A stretch of 64,000 bases of DNA, from NCBI GenBank assembly GCA_947462335.1, contig OX381708.1, positions 38,877,377 to 38,941,376 of the forward strand. Direction: 5' to 3'. The stretch is from Harmothoe impar. Taxonomy: Eukaryota > Annelida > Polychaeta > Phyllodocida > Polynoidae. The translations under genes and the position numbers were made by a program. Below are positions 41,001 through 51,650 of this stretch, in pieces; within the stretch, counting starts at the first letter, position 1; every line of letters starts with the position of its first letter. The notes under the pieces were generated by a model that saw only the letters and a list, made by a program, of their open reading frames with translations, was not told the DNA's origin and ran no database searches.

Positions 41001-44000
41001 TCATCACATATGCTTTTGGATTCGCTAAGGACCATTTTCCACTAGCCGATTTGGGATGATCGACAGGCAAATCGGCAGGCAATCGGCAGAGAATCGGCAG
41101 GTAGAGCCACAACAATTATACTCTGTGTAGTATAACTGTTGTGGCTCTACGTGCAGATTGTCTGCCGATTGTCTGCCGACTGCCTGCCGATCCCCCCAAA
41201 TCGGCTAGTGGAAAATGGCCCTAAGTGCCACATTGCATAGATAGTATATCTGCTTGGGGACAAGATTAGGTGGTCTGTGTGATAAATTATGAATGGGGAT
41301 GTCATCCAGACAGTATATAAAGACTCTCTCTCCGTGGGCCTATTCAGTTTTCCGAATTACATTATTCTATTGTAGAAATTGGGACTTTGTAGTATAAACC
41401 GCCATTGGAATGAATTTGTGATCTGTTATGAAAACCAGAAACGATCTGGTGGTAAAAGCCCAAGGTACAAAATAGCATATCCTCGGTCTGAAAGGTTCTA
41501 ACCTAATGGAACTCCTTCGGAATGAAGCCGAGAAAGAACAATGTATGCAGAAGATGTGGCATGGTCATTGTCATTCTTACACGTTCCATAGACTGTAGAA
41601 CTGACAAATAGTTCTGGGGAAACCCCATCCTCTCTTCTCCAACATTGTATATGTTTACACCGTGCCGCATGGTGAAGAAACTACTCATCTACTGCAGGCG
41701 GCCATCTTATCCTCAAGGATGGCATAATGCCTCAATGTGTTATAGGCATCATGTCCAAAGCCGGGTCCAAAGGCACCATGTCCATTTGTCATCAATGCAA
41801 TGTCATCAATGCAATACCAGCAAATTACTCGCACCATGTTGAACCTTCGGGGCTCAGAGTATTACTATAACCCTTAGGGTTGGCATGATACTTGAATGTG
41901 AGTTACTTGCCAGTACTGCGTTGATGAATACATCACTCAAAGGGAAACTGTAGACTACCGTATTGTGCTACCCTCCAGTGAAAGGTTCTAGTCCATGTAA
42001 ACCGGATAGGGTATCTAATTGAAAGCTTACAGTGTTTTGTCTTCAATGAGACTAAGAAACGACATTATTCTTGCAGCAGAGGACGTTTTATTCGACTGTA
42101 CACCAAAAGGCAGCTCAACAGTGGTCCCCAGTTTCACCACTGGTGCTACCATCACGGATCAGTGTGCCCCTATACCATGTAAGGTGCTGACCACGTAAGC
42201 AATCTGTCTGGTCAAACAGCGATAATGGCCTCCAAGCCTTTTGGCCTGGGACCTCTGGAGGGGCCCAGGGCGTGTTTAGCATCACGTATAGCACTGGCTA
42301 CACTTGATCTCCTATTTACCAAAGACCACTCAGACGTACACCAGTAAGGAGTATCGTAAGGGGCTAATCCTGTGTATGGAAGTGTATCTTCAGGTCTGGC
42401 CTAATAACTTCATTCAAATATCTATTGCTCATCATAATCAGGGAGATACTTTATCCACGCATCAATTAGGGGGCGTAATGTGTTCTATCATGCTAATTTA
42501 CTACGTACTTACCCCAGAAAGCCCTGCAAATTGGAGTCGTGGCTGATCTAAATGATTTTATAGAAATGAAGTTGCCCAAAATTGTTGGTGCTGGTTTTCC
42601 TGGGGCTGAAACTAGTGGCAGAGCATCATACTAGTTCTACCTGTGCGCCGTGAGCCAACCTTAGTACACAGGAAGGGAACCCTGATTCAGCACTCAGTCA
42701 ACCCACTCTCCTACTGCTGGTAGGAAACCCTAGAACCATCAGTCACTCTGATCTACCTCTACTCCTCCACAACCTCACTCCCACATTCCTCACCATTCTC
42801 CCCTCCTCCTCAATCTCCCTCCTACAGCCTGCCTTCTTTCCTGCTGAACGTCTTGTGGGTAGTCGTCAACCTCTTTTACCCAAGCCCCACTCACACACAC
42901 ACATACATCGTGGCCGGATTCTCCCAACCACTATCGGCTCGCAGCCCGCTCTACCTCGTAGATATTGATCAGGTGGTTTCCTGTACCTGATGACCCCAAC
43001 CGTGGAAGATGACAGCTGGATCCTACCCAAAAAGGACTACCAATAAAACGCTCACTTAGCTATAGGCTCTGGCCTGATGAACTTGTACGAGAACAGTGTC
43101 ACTATATTATGCTTTAAAATAGCTTCTTGATAGCATATCAAGAAGGAGTCTCTGCTCGATCAGACTTATATTGTGAGGTTTCATTGGAACGTCTCATGTA
43201 TGATCTGAAAATGCAGGCGTATCGCTTCTCATATACATTTTGTGTATTCATAATCATTCTGGTTTAGCCTAGTGAACAGGAAAACACACAGGGGGTGTTT
43301 ATACTAAGTCAATTCTAACCAAGCAAGATTACAAACGGACAGCAACAAACGAAATACATTATTGAATCGCCGATTGTGTTGTTTCAAAGTTTCATTTGCA
43401 TTTATAATTGATATGTTTCATTTAATTGGTTCCGCCACATTACATTTTCCCTTTTAAATATTTTACCGCTTTTACTGCTGAATGATATAACCTTAATTGC
43501 GTTTAATTTTGATTTGATTTGTCTTCTTCAAAGACAGCACTGCTTCCCCTTTAGAACCCTGTTCTGCTCCTCTGATCTTATCAAGTTCTCTATAATGACT
43601 CTTTCCGTAGTATATGATAAGCATCCTGAGAAAAATTGCCATTTCTATACTACTTACTGTGACATACAGTACTATTAAAGTCGCCTTTTTACCCCTGTAA
43701 TAGCAGTTCTCTTATGAAGGTTCCATGATGTCACATGCCATTGATAACTCCACCTCCTGTTTGGGATTATTGTCCTTGTAATATTATGTTAGCGGTCTGG
43801 ACAATTTGATAGTTTACAAACATCATGTGACAATCTGTTTCAATGGTGAAAAGGAATTACGAAGGATAGGCTACATCATAATTTGTTCTCACAGTAAAAA
43901 TATTTAATTCCATGTGAGAAACCATTATCAATTACCTATGTCTAATTCCACCCATTACTTCATCCACTCATTGCAGTGATTGCAGCGCGGCAGAAGACCC

Positions 44001-47000
44001 TGGCAGACATCTCCCCGGAGAAGGACAGTTTCTCCTCTCTCGACTATAACTTCAATATGGCCACCGGAAGCGGCAAGCCCCCATCAGGGCACTCCTCCAA
44101 GAGGGACGACCACGGCTCCAAGCGGCCCCTCAGTAGTAACAGCGGGAACAAGCACCAGCGGAAGTCCAAACAGCGGCGAGTTACTCCCTCCATCAGCTCA
44201 CAGATACAGAGCAGCTCACACAACCGTTACCCTGCGCCTCCCCCTCCGCCACACCCCCCGCCGGCCCTGTCCACCCCCTCCCACTCCCTCAGCGGCTCCT
44301 CCTCCCAGTCCCAGAGCCCCTGCCGCAGCATTGACGCCCTCACCTCCTCCAGTGACGCCCTGGAGCGTGGAGAGATCATCTACGCCGATGCGGCACCCAG
44401 TAGCTACGCTGCTAAACGTTCAGTAGCTCCGGTGCTCATGTTCCCCCCACCCCCGGCCTACTCCCCCGATAAGGCCTCCCGCCCGGAGTCCTTCTCCGCG
44501 TCTCCGGCCTCCTCCATGTCCACTCCACACTCCTCCTTTAACTCCCCCCACCAGATGAGTATAGAGTCACAGGTAGAGGCCATCATGACGTCTCCAGTAC
44601 ATACCAGACCCCTGACCTCCGGGGCACAGACCCTGCAGCCCGGCACCAGGTCACTAGGTGGCGGCAGTGCAATACGGAAGCCCCCACCACGCACCTTCAA
44701 AAAGCCCATCAGAAAGAGAGCCGCATTGAAGAGTGTAGAAGGCAAGTTGGCTTTTCTTTTTCATACTTGGGATATAAAAAATAGATTTGATGACTTTAAT
44801 GTTTTATTGACAGCAGCAAATACCGATATAATAACACTTTCTGAAACATGGCTGGATGCTAGAGATGACAACACCAACTTTACACTATGTAATTACAATG
44901 TATATAGAAATGATCGAATATGGGGGAATAGAGCGAGTGATCATACACTTCCGAAAATCGGTGGAGGCTTAGCTGTTTATGTTAGAAATTTCATTAAGGT
45001 ATCAGAATATGAGTATCATCACTTAAACATATCCACAGCCGACATTGAAGCTCATGTCTTGCAAATTGATGTGCCACACAAAAAGAAAATGATCTTGATA
45101 AATGTATACCGACCACCTGAAGGGGATTTTCAGAAATTTTGGGATGGGCTAAAACATATCATAGGTAACATTAGACATAGACATAGACGTCATTTGTATG
45201 TTACTGGAGATATTAATGTCAATATGTTGGACAAACAGAATCCTGATGCACAAACGGTTGATGCTGGCCTCAACGGCTTTGGCTTGAAAAACTTGGTTAC
45301 AACTGCCACAAGGTTTAGTGATAATCCAGCCCTACTAGATGTCATGTTTACAAACGAAGACTGTGATTTTGAATGTGTGAATGAATCAATAAGTCTAAGT
45401 GATCATAACATTGTCAGTGCCATAAGAGGAGACAGGGTAACCCATAAAGGTAAGAAAACAATTTTGGCTAGGAGCCTAAAAAACTACGACACTGTCAAGC
45501 TGGGAGAGAAATTGAATAACCTAGACTGGTTAGAATTTGATGATCATTTTGGTGCAGAAGAGTGCTGGGATTTTATCCACAAGAATGTGCTGAAAATAAT
45601 GGATGAGATGTGTCCTTTTAGGGAATATAGAGTCAAAGAAATAGAAGAACCTTGGATGACCAAAACACTGATAGCAGAAATCAAAAATAAAGACAGGATA
45701 TGTATTCGGCTAAGAAGACAAAAAAGGGATAATTGGAAACATTTGGCAAACATAGAATGTAATAGAATAACAAAAGCCTGTAGGAGTGCAAAGAAAAACT
45801 ATATTCAAGAGAAAATAGAAGAGGCAGACGGTGATTCAAAAAAGTTTTGGCATGAAATAAATAAGTTATTACCGGGGAAAAATAAGGATTCAAATTCAGT
45901 AGAACTTAAAGACGATAATGGGGAAATAATTGATGATGTTCCAAATTACATGAATACATACTTTGCAAATATAGGAAACATTTTGGCAGACAATTTTAAT
46001 TCCAACTGGTCATTCTGGGGGGATGAGAATACTACAGGTCTTCTTGATGAGATCACCACAGATATTGACGAGGTAACAAGTATTCTGAAAACTATCAAAC
46101 TGAGTAAATCGAGTGCTATTGATGGTCTAAGCACAAAGAGCCTGGTTGATTCTTTTGTTCACATTGTACCGCAAATGGTCTACATGTTTAATAGATCATT
46201 GAGTGATGGAATTGTCCCATCAAAATGGAAGTGTGCTACAGTTATTCCTATACCCAAACAAGGAAATTTACAAAAAGTGTCTAACTATCGACCTATCTCT
46301 TTATTGCCACTCCCTGGTAAGATGTTAGAACGTATAGTACACACTAGAGTCACAGAGTTTTATGAAGATCATAACATCTTGTCTGGAAAACAAGGAGGGT
46401 ATAGGAAGGGTTTCTCCACAGTGAAAATAATTGGGGACTTAACTGACGATATTATGAGGGAAAGGAATTTAGGAAATAGTACCATCTCGGTGTTTATAGA
46501 TTTTAAAAAAGCCTTTGATACGGTAGACCACAATATTCTTTTGGCTAAACTCTCAAAATATGGGATAAGAAACAATCTTCTAAATTGGGTAAAAAATTAT
46601 TTAACTGATAGGAAACAACGGTTGTTGGTAAATGGTAAACACTCTGGAGAAGCCCATGTGCAATACGGCGTACCTCAAGGCTCGATTTTGGGCCCGCTAC
46701 TTTTTTTGACATTTATTAATGACGTAGAAAAATGTTGTACAAATAGTTCAATATCGTTATATGCAGATGACACTGCCTTGTATGCTTCGGGAAAGGATTG
46801 TAAGGTTGTAGCGCGCACGCTTCAATACGACTTAAATAGGTTCTCAAAATGGTGTAATGAAAATAAGTTAACTGTAAATGTAGATAAGACAAAGTTTATG
46901 ATTTTCAAGCATAAACAAACAAATGTTAATTTACTGCTAAATGGGACACGTTTACATAAAGTACCCAGCTACACCTACTTAGGGGTTATTCTCGATCCAC

Positions 47001-50000
47001 ACTTATCTTATGAAAAGTTTATGTGTAGCCAAATCCGTAATGTTAACTATAGGGCATATGTTCTTTGTAAAATTTCACGCTATCTGGATAGTAAATGTAT
47101 GATTATGATTTACAAGACATATATCCTACCAGTTGTCGAATATGGGGATATCCTATATGCAAGTATGGGTACAACCACCTTGAAAAAACTCCAAAGATGT
47201 CAAAATCGGTGTGTTAAAATTGCTTTAAAGCTATCATACAGGACGAGTACAAGTGCAATTCACAAAAAGGCTAATTTAAACATGTTAGCAGATAGGCGTC
47301 AATCCCATTTACAGATGGCAGCCTACTTAAGATCTAGGGATGACAAATATGTGGATCAGAGACTTTTGAGGACAAGACTTTGGGATGGGCCCATGTTAAA
47401 AGTAAACTTCCCCCACTTGACCCTATATCAGAGAAGCTTAGAATACATTTTGGCCACCACTTGGAACGAACTAGATGTTAATATTAGAACAATAGCCACA
47501 AAAAACCTTTTTAAATCCGATTTAAAATGTAAATTATGGAACAAAATCCCGACACCCCCAAGACACGAGGTAATACCATAATGTCAGATTTATGTAGTTT
47601 ACTCTTACAAGCCCGTCACCACCAACATCTATGGACAAAGAACACAGAGTCTCGTCCCCACAACCCCCCATTTATATCTCAACCAGGACCATTATTATTT
47701 TGTGTAAGTCCCCGTCGCAATTCTTAATAATTGCCACTGGGACAGTAGTAAGGGATCAGCTTCCAAAAATATCCCAAAGTAAGATATATTTTTGTAAGAA
47801 CATTGCACCAGGATAAAATACAAAAATCCGAGCAAGAAACATATATTGTATAGTATTAAGCTATTTTTGTTAGTACTAACATTATTTACAAGCAGCTGTG
47901 AAAGACTTTTGTTACTGGAAAAGGTTGCAGCCATAAATGGGATGTATAATCCTAAATGCAGCCTGCCTTGTTTTCTCATATATTGATGAATACCAAGACA
48001 TGTAAACGTATATGAATTGTTGAAAATAAAGGCTATTTAAACTCAAACTCAAACTCAACTCATAATATATCAGTGACCAACCCTTTATTAATATTTTTTT
48101 AAATTAATGAATCAAATTAATCTCATTCGAAGAATAAGCTCAGCCAAAGCCACCGCAGTATCTGAAATGATGGATATTGAATGTATGGAGGAAGATCATT
48201 AAAGTAATACTTAAAGTTCTTTGACTGATCTGTATTGTTAAAAGTATTCCATGTTGCATGTTTCAGAGAGCCCTGGTGCTGTACTGATGGCCAAGTTGAC
48301 CTTCCACCAAAGCCCACTGTACGGGCGTGATGAGGAGGTGACCGACATCACAGATGCCATCATCATGAACACCCGGCTGGTCACCATCACCGGCTGCCCG
48401 GGTCTGGGAAAGTCTGCCGTGTCCATTGCGGTTGCTCGTCGACTCCACGAATCTCACCACATCCTCCCAGTGTTCATCGACCTGCGCGGCTGCCTCACAG
48501 CAGACCAGGTGCGTGCCAAGATCGTGCACGGCCTCGGTCTGAAGCTCACACGACAGTACTTTAATCTGGTCGGCCACTGGCTGGGGTCCCACAACCAGAA
48601 GATCCTCTTGGTTCTGGACAATGTTGATTTGCCCTTCAGTGAACTGGATGCCTTCTCGGAGCTGCTCCCCGCACTGATGGCTTCACAGAAGGTGTTCCTG
48701 CTCTGCACGAGTCGTGCCGCCATCTATGGTGGTGACTACGGGGTGACAGACTACAAGCTGGGCGACATAGAGGAAGCCTCATGTGACCTCCTCAGGAACA
48801 TGGTCCCTGACCTCCCAGACAGCTGTGTGCAGGAGTTGGCCAATGTCTGTGGCTATGTACCCTACACGGTGAGCTTGGTGGGTTCAGCACTGAAGCACCC
48901 TGACGTGAGTGCCCAACAGCTCTACCAGTCACTCGTCGCCCTCGGCCATCATCAACCCACACTTACGCAAGCAGCCAAAGATCAGCTCAGTGGCCTGTGT
49001 GCAGATGACGATACACCGCTTGTGAATCGGCTCTTTGCTGTCGTTGACACTGTGGTGCAGCAGATGCCTTCGGAGGTACGCAAACTGCTCGACTGTTTGA
49101 GCCTCTTCCAGGGACCATTTGACATGCAAGCTGCAAAGGCTGTGCTGACAGACCCCAAACTGGAGGTTAGGTTACCAGACTTCCCTTACACGGCATGTAC
49201 TTGTTACGGTGGGCTGCTGGACAAGGACCCAACAGGGGAGTTACTTGTGGTACCACACCTTGTACAGGCCGTCATGCAGGCCAACACTGCCACCAGCAGC
49301 AACAGTAATCAGAGTAGCGCCGAGTTCAAGTACTATACCTACTACATCAACAAGGTCACTCGGCTGTGCCAGTACTACCACTCACGGGACTATGCCCGCG
49401 GCCTCGGTGAAATGTGGGGTGACTATGAGAATATCCTGGATGCACTCAAGAAGGCCATGTATGACAGCCGCGAGTTGTATGAGAGCTGTGCTGTTCTGGC
49501 CACACCAGACATGTGCATCTTCCTGTATGAGGCCCTGGAGGAGTCAGACTACCTGGACCTTTACCAGTGTCTGATGGAAGTCACCAAGCAGTGGGTGGAC
49601 TGCAATATGGACAGGTGTGTGCTCTGCTGCTTTGCATACTTCCATCTCAGAGGTGAGAACTTCCCCGAGGCTTCATCCCTGGTGGATGAGGCCATGGAGC
49701 TCTTCCCCAAGCCCAGCCCCTCTACTGACCCAGTGGCAGAGCAGGAGGTGTTCGCTGTGATGCTCATGCTGTACCGAGGTGTGCTGGACTGGAGGATGGA
49801 GTATGATGAGGATGATGAAGAGGCCAAGGAGAACCGCGAGACATCCATAGACAAGGTCCGCAGAGCACTTGAGGCACTGAAGCTCATGTTGGGCCTCCAG
49901 CATGCACTGACCATCTACGCTTATGAGACATACGCATTACTGGAGAAGGACCGTGGCAACTACCACAAGTCACGTCACTTCTACAATGTCCTAGACTTTG

Positions 50001-50671
50001 TGGGTGACAACGTTCTTGGTCGTCACCCTTCCCTGTTGGATGGTTATGATGCCAGGAGAGCAATATGGGAAAGGCAAGGGTTATTCTGCCGAGCGACTGA
50101 TGTTGCCCAGAGGGCAGCTGAAGTTGCCCTGGCCTACCATGGGGAGCACCCATTCACAGCCGAACTGCACATGAAGTGGGTGGACTGTCTATTGAAGGTT
50201 GGGGACATTCCTGAAGCTTCTCGGGCAGCGGATGTTGCACTGAGCATGCGCGAGCGTCTGTATGGGGACCATATCGAAACGGTGCTGGCACATAAAATGG
50301 TGGCCTACCTGAACCTACGCTGTGGCTTGTATGACGATGCAGTGAAACATGGCCACAGGGCACTTGAAATAAGCCGGCGGCTTCGTGTACATGCTGCCTA
50401 CCTCACAGACATAGAGACCATCCTCACCCAGGCTCAGAGGCGTAAGGAGGCAGCAGAAAAGGCAGCAGTCGTGGCAGCAACTCACCAAAATGACACAAAC
50501 CATGTTCAAAGGCACACGGTCCAGGTCCATACCAACAAGGCACAGTCTTTGCATCTGCCTGCACACCGGCCTCAGAAGCCGCTCCGAACAACCATGTCCA
50601 CTTCGGCATGCCGAAGGGAAGCCATGCCCATTCACCAGAGTATCAGGGCTTCATTGTCCACAGCTGTGTAG
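31483..50671 (+). CDS. Predicted NB-ARC (STAND) ATPase with TPR repeats, four coding exons, 1692 residues
   Basis: The model joins 31483-32044, 36278-37624, 43977-44741 and 48267-50671. The total is 5079 nt, exactly 1693 codons including the TAG stop. All three junctions are phase 1 and create Gln188, Val637 and Glu892. Order of parts: charged MGN-starting segment (1-187), unrecognised globular domain ending in pentapeptide-like repeats (188-636), Ser/Pro-rich linker with PPAY (637-892), NB-ARC ATPase (about 905-1160), then helical/TPR repeats (about 1300-1640). STAND proteins are ATP-driven switches that oligomerise after ligand sensing, usually through C-terminal repeats, in immunity, cell death or signalling. 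A similar role here is inference. I do not recognise an orthologue. The start is chosen for its CCATCATGGG context after a strong acceptor. Confidence 0.72.
32045..36277 (+). other. Intron 2 (phase 1, 4.2 kb)
   Basis: GTAAGT donor and TTTGCAG acceptor. No exon is recognised inside. It contains the 12-bp-unit tandem repeat at 35389-35496. The open stretch at 33669-34082 has no splice support and is not called. Confidence 0.65.
35389..35496. repeat. Tandem 12-bp repeat (GCATCTCTGTCT), nine units
   Basis: Nine consecutive 12-mers. Most read GCATCTCTGTCT, with GCTT variants at 35413 and 35461 (48 bp apart, suggesting a higher-order unit). The Leu/Cys-rich frame through it is a by-product. Confidence 0.9.
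36278..37624 (+). CDS. Exon 3: unrecognised domain with pentapeptide-like end (residues 188-637)
   Basis: A symmetrical phase 1-1 exon of 1347 nt between CTTTGCAG and GAAG|GTAAGG. Its first part (about 189-350) is helical and charged, for example EVKRKLKVFEDRFRKSL. The middle is mixed alpha/beta with aromatic-rich stretches such as SPFPWRFFVTDNGD and YGFRGQMLEYDY. Residues about 537-591 contain (A/S)xLxx-like pentapeptide repeats, such as AVLENMDLTRINL, then LHGSTLLYADC and VDGCDFSYAVV, which suggests a short right-handed beta-helix. I do not recognise the family. Coding GC is clearly higher than in the flanking introns. Retaining intron 3 ends the frame at 37689. Symmetry means this domain could be skipped in frame. 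Confidence 0.75.
40403..40830. mobile_element. 428-bp foldback (long palindromic) element
   Basis: The two halves are near-complementary over about 200 bp each. The left end CAGGCAAATATCAGCGTC recurs inverted at 40813-40830, and the match continues to a centre near 40616. Inside each arm a phrase like GTCTGGCNATGCTGGATCTTCA recurs, so the arms carry internal repeats. Similar short frames appear on both strands because of the palindrome. They are not genes. A transcript through it would form a long hairpin RNA. Confidence 0.8.
41029..41221. mobile_element. 193-bp foldback MITE, PIF/Harbinger-like (TAA duplication)
   Basis: The ends read GGACCATTTTCCACTAGCCG and, inverted, GGGCCATTTTCCACTAGCCG. 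They are flanked by TAA on both sides (41026-41028 and 41222-41224, CTAA if four bases are counted). Inside lie several CGGCAGnnAATCGGCAG steps and an inner inverted pair, GTAGAGCCACAAC / GTTGTGGCTCTAC, so the whole element folds on itself. Confidence 0.8.
43977..44741 (+). CDS. Exon 4: Ser/Pro-rich linker with PPAY motif (residues 637-892)
   Basis: A symmetrical phase 1-1 exon of 765 nt, beginning after ATTGCAG. It encodes a mostly disordered segment. Features are a basic patch (KHQRKSKQRRVTP), a poly-Pro stretch (PAPPPPPHPPPALS) that could bind SH3 or profilin-type domains, a PPPPAYSP sequence whose PPAY at about residues 795-798 fits a WW-domain ligand, and a basic end (RKPPPRTFKKPIRKRAALK). 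The 3' border is read as GAAG|GCAAGT, a GC-AG donor matching that class's strict consensus. It gives the phase 1 needed by exon 5 and repeats the GAAG ending of exon 3. A GT alternative two codons earlier would break the phase. The frame stays open into the following LINE. Confidence 0.7.
44742..48058 (+). mobile_element. LINE retrotransposon, CR1/L2/Rex-like, 5'-truncated, with intact EN-RT frame
   Basis: A same-strand non-LTR element filling about 94% of the last coding intron. It begins within or just before the endonuclease. The 3' end carries a short untranslated region, AATAAA near 48026 and an AAACTC tandem tail (about 48038-48058) instead of poly(A), as in CR1/L2/Rex-type LINEs. No stop or frameshift interrupts the coding part, so insertion was recent. 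The exact 5' junction cannot be fixed by eye. It lies between 44742 and about 44770, within a few bases of the host splice donor. No clear target-site duplication was found. Confidence 0.85.
44748..47581 (+). CDS. LINE ORF2-type protein: AP endonuclease plus reverse transcriptase
   Basis: Endonuclease motifs appear in order: SETWLD, GGLAVYVRN, INVYRPPEG, VTGDINVN, ALLDVMFTN and SLSDHN. The first motif of the fold (usually H-x-N) is replaced or damaged, reading HTWDIKNRFDD. Reverse transcriptase motifs follow: VSNYRPISLLP, ISVFIDFKKAFDTVDH, GVPQGSILGPLLF and the catalytic YADD at 46760-46771. The thumb and C-terminal part end in WNELDVNIRT and a TAA stop at 47579-47581. The protein would nick DNA and prime reverse transcription at the target. 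No start codon belonging to the element precedes the endonuclease. The frame instead continues upstream into the host exon, giving 1201 codons in all. ORF1 is absent. Confidence 0.88.
48059..48266 (+). other. Remaining host part of intron 4, with acceptor
   Basis: About 208 bp between the LINE tail and exon 5, AT-rich, ending GCATGTTTCAG at 48266. Together with the few bases before the LINE, it implies a pre-insertion intron of only about 0.2 kb, far shorter than the other introns of this gene. Confidence 0.6.
48267..50671 (+). CDS. Exon 5: NB-ARC ATPase and TPR-repeat region (residues 892-1692)
   Basis: The largest exon, carrying the stop TAG at 50669-50671. A LYGRDEEV box opens the NB-ARC domain. 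The P-loop is GCPGLGKS (about 934-941), Walker B is KILLVLDNVD (about 1003-1012), the RNBS-B-like sensor is FLLCTSR (about 1035-1041), and the GxP-type motif is CGYVPYTVSLVGSAL (about 1086-1100). A VPHLVQAV segment may stand for the MHD motif. Winged-helix-like sequence follows. From about residue 1300 come helical repeats, with clear TPR-like units of about 42 residues at 1426-1626 (AYETYALLEKDRGNYHKSRHF, AELHMKWVDCLLKVGDIPEA, AHKMVAYLNLRCGLYDDAVK). The tail is basic and low-complexity. An acidic DEDDEEAKE loop lies near 1405. Key ATPase residues look intact. Confidence 0.88.
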
Positions 50672-51650
50672 CAACCTCAGCCAGTGTTCACACTTTTAAT
50701 ACTCTATACTGTATATTATTACACTACTCTGTTCTGACACACAACTACTTCTTCTACCATATGGTTTCCAGACAGCAACCACACGCCCGGATCATAGCCC
50801 AGCAGGACCAAAAAGAACTGTTTGATTTAATAGTGTGTGAATTCCAAATGTTTTATTATGTTTACCATTGACTGTTCCAATGGCTGTGACTTGGTTGTAA
50901 TTCATTGCCACATTTACATACAAATATATGACATAGATACGGAACAAAATCAAAATTCATTAAACCTAATTCTGATAGGAATAATAAGAACCCAAATAAC
51001 ATAGGGATAAGAGAATAGCTGGTCCAGTGTCTATATTCAGTAACAAATATGTGTCAATTCCATGATTAAAAAAGGATAACTTGATATTTAATGGAGATAT
51101 CTTTGGCCTCAACTCCCCTTTCTGCAAATTCTTACCGAGATACGTTTTTCTGTGTCTCTCGCTGAACTTTTGACAAAAATAACCATGGTTTCCAGTTCAC
51201 CATGATGTTATATAAATAGCTTAAAACCTCAAGTCTTAATATAACATGTTTACAGGCTAACATAACATGCTTTTTGGTTCAGTCCCATGTCTGGTGGTAT
51301 CAGAATGATTAAAAATTAAAAACAAAACCAGTATCATGCCTATTAATAATCCTGATCATGTTTTTATTCTGAAGAATAATACGTTAGTGTCCCAAATTTG
51401 GTATAATGAACTCGATGAGATGTGTCCTTAAATTCGTTAGGCTTGTTTGCTCGGCGGGGGTATCCTTCGGAATTATATCCAATGTTCTGGCTGATATCTC
51501 GGACGAAGCAGACTCTAAAATATCAGACACATACTCTCTCATTAGATCTATTAGATGGAGGTATTATCTGGAAACATATCCAATTTTCTGGAAGGTATCT
51601 CTGACGAAGTAGACACCCATAGCACAATAAAATAAGTTTCTAATTAAATA
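50672..51650 (+). other. Predicted 3' untranslated region
   Basis: AT-rich DNA after the stop. Candidate polyadenylation signals are ATTAAA at 50959-50964 and AATAAA at 51626-51631. The true end is undetermined. It contains a diverged direct repeat of about 45 bp (near 51470 and 51570) built around ATATCCAAT.TTCTGG and GACGAAG.AGAC. Confidence 0.4.

Larger units (their letters stand above)
37625..43976 (+). other. Intron 3 (phase 1, 6.4 kb)
   Basis: Bounded by GTAAGG at 37625 and an acceptor ending ATTGCAG at 43970-43976. It contains the 428-bp foldback at 40403-40830 and the 193-bp Harbinger-like MITE at 41029-41221. Elsewhere I see no exon or structured repeat beyond a short GTCATCAATGCAAT duplication near 41790-41815. 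Confidence 0.65.

Noticed and set aside
48251..48266. ATG at 48251 as start of a separate NB-ARC gene
   Set aside because: It lies in the acceptor pyrimidine tract. The exon border at 48267 matches phase 1 from exon 3 or exon 4. An alternative internal start at Met in VLMAKL cannot be excluded.
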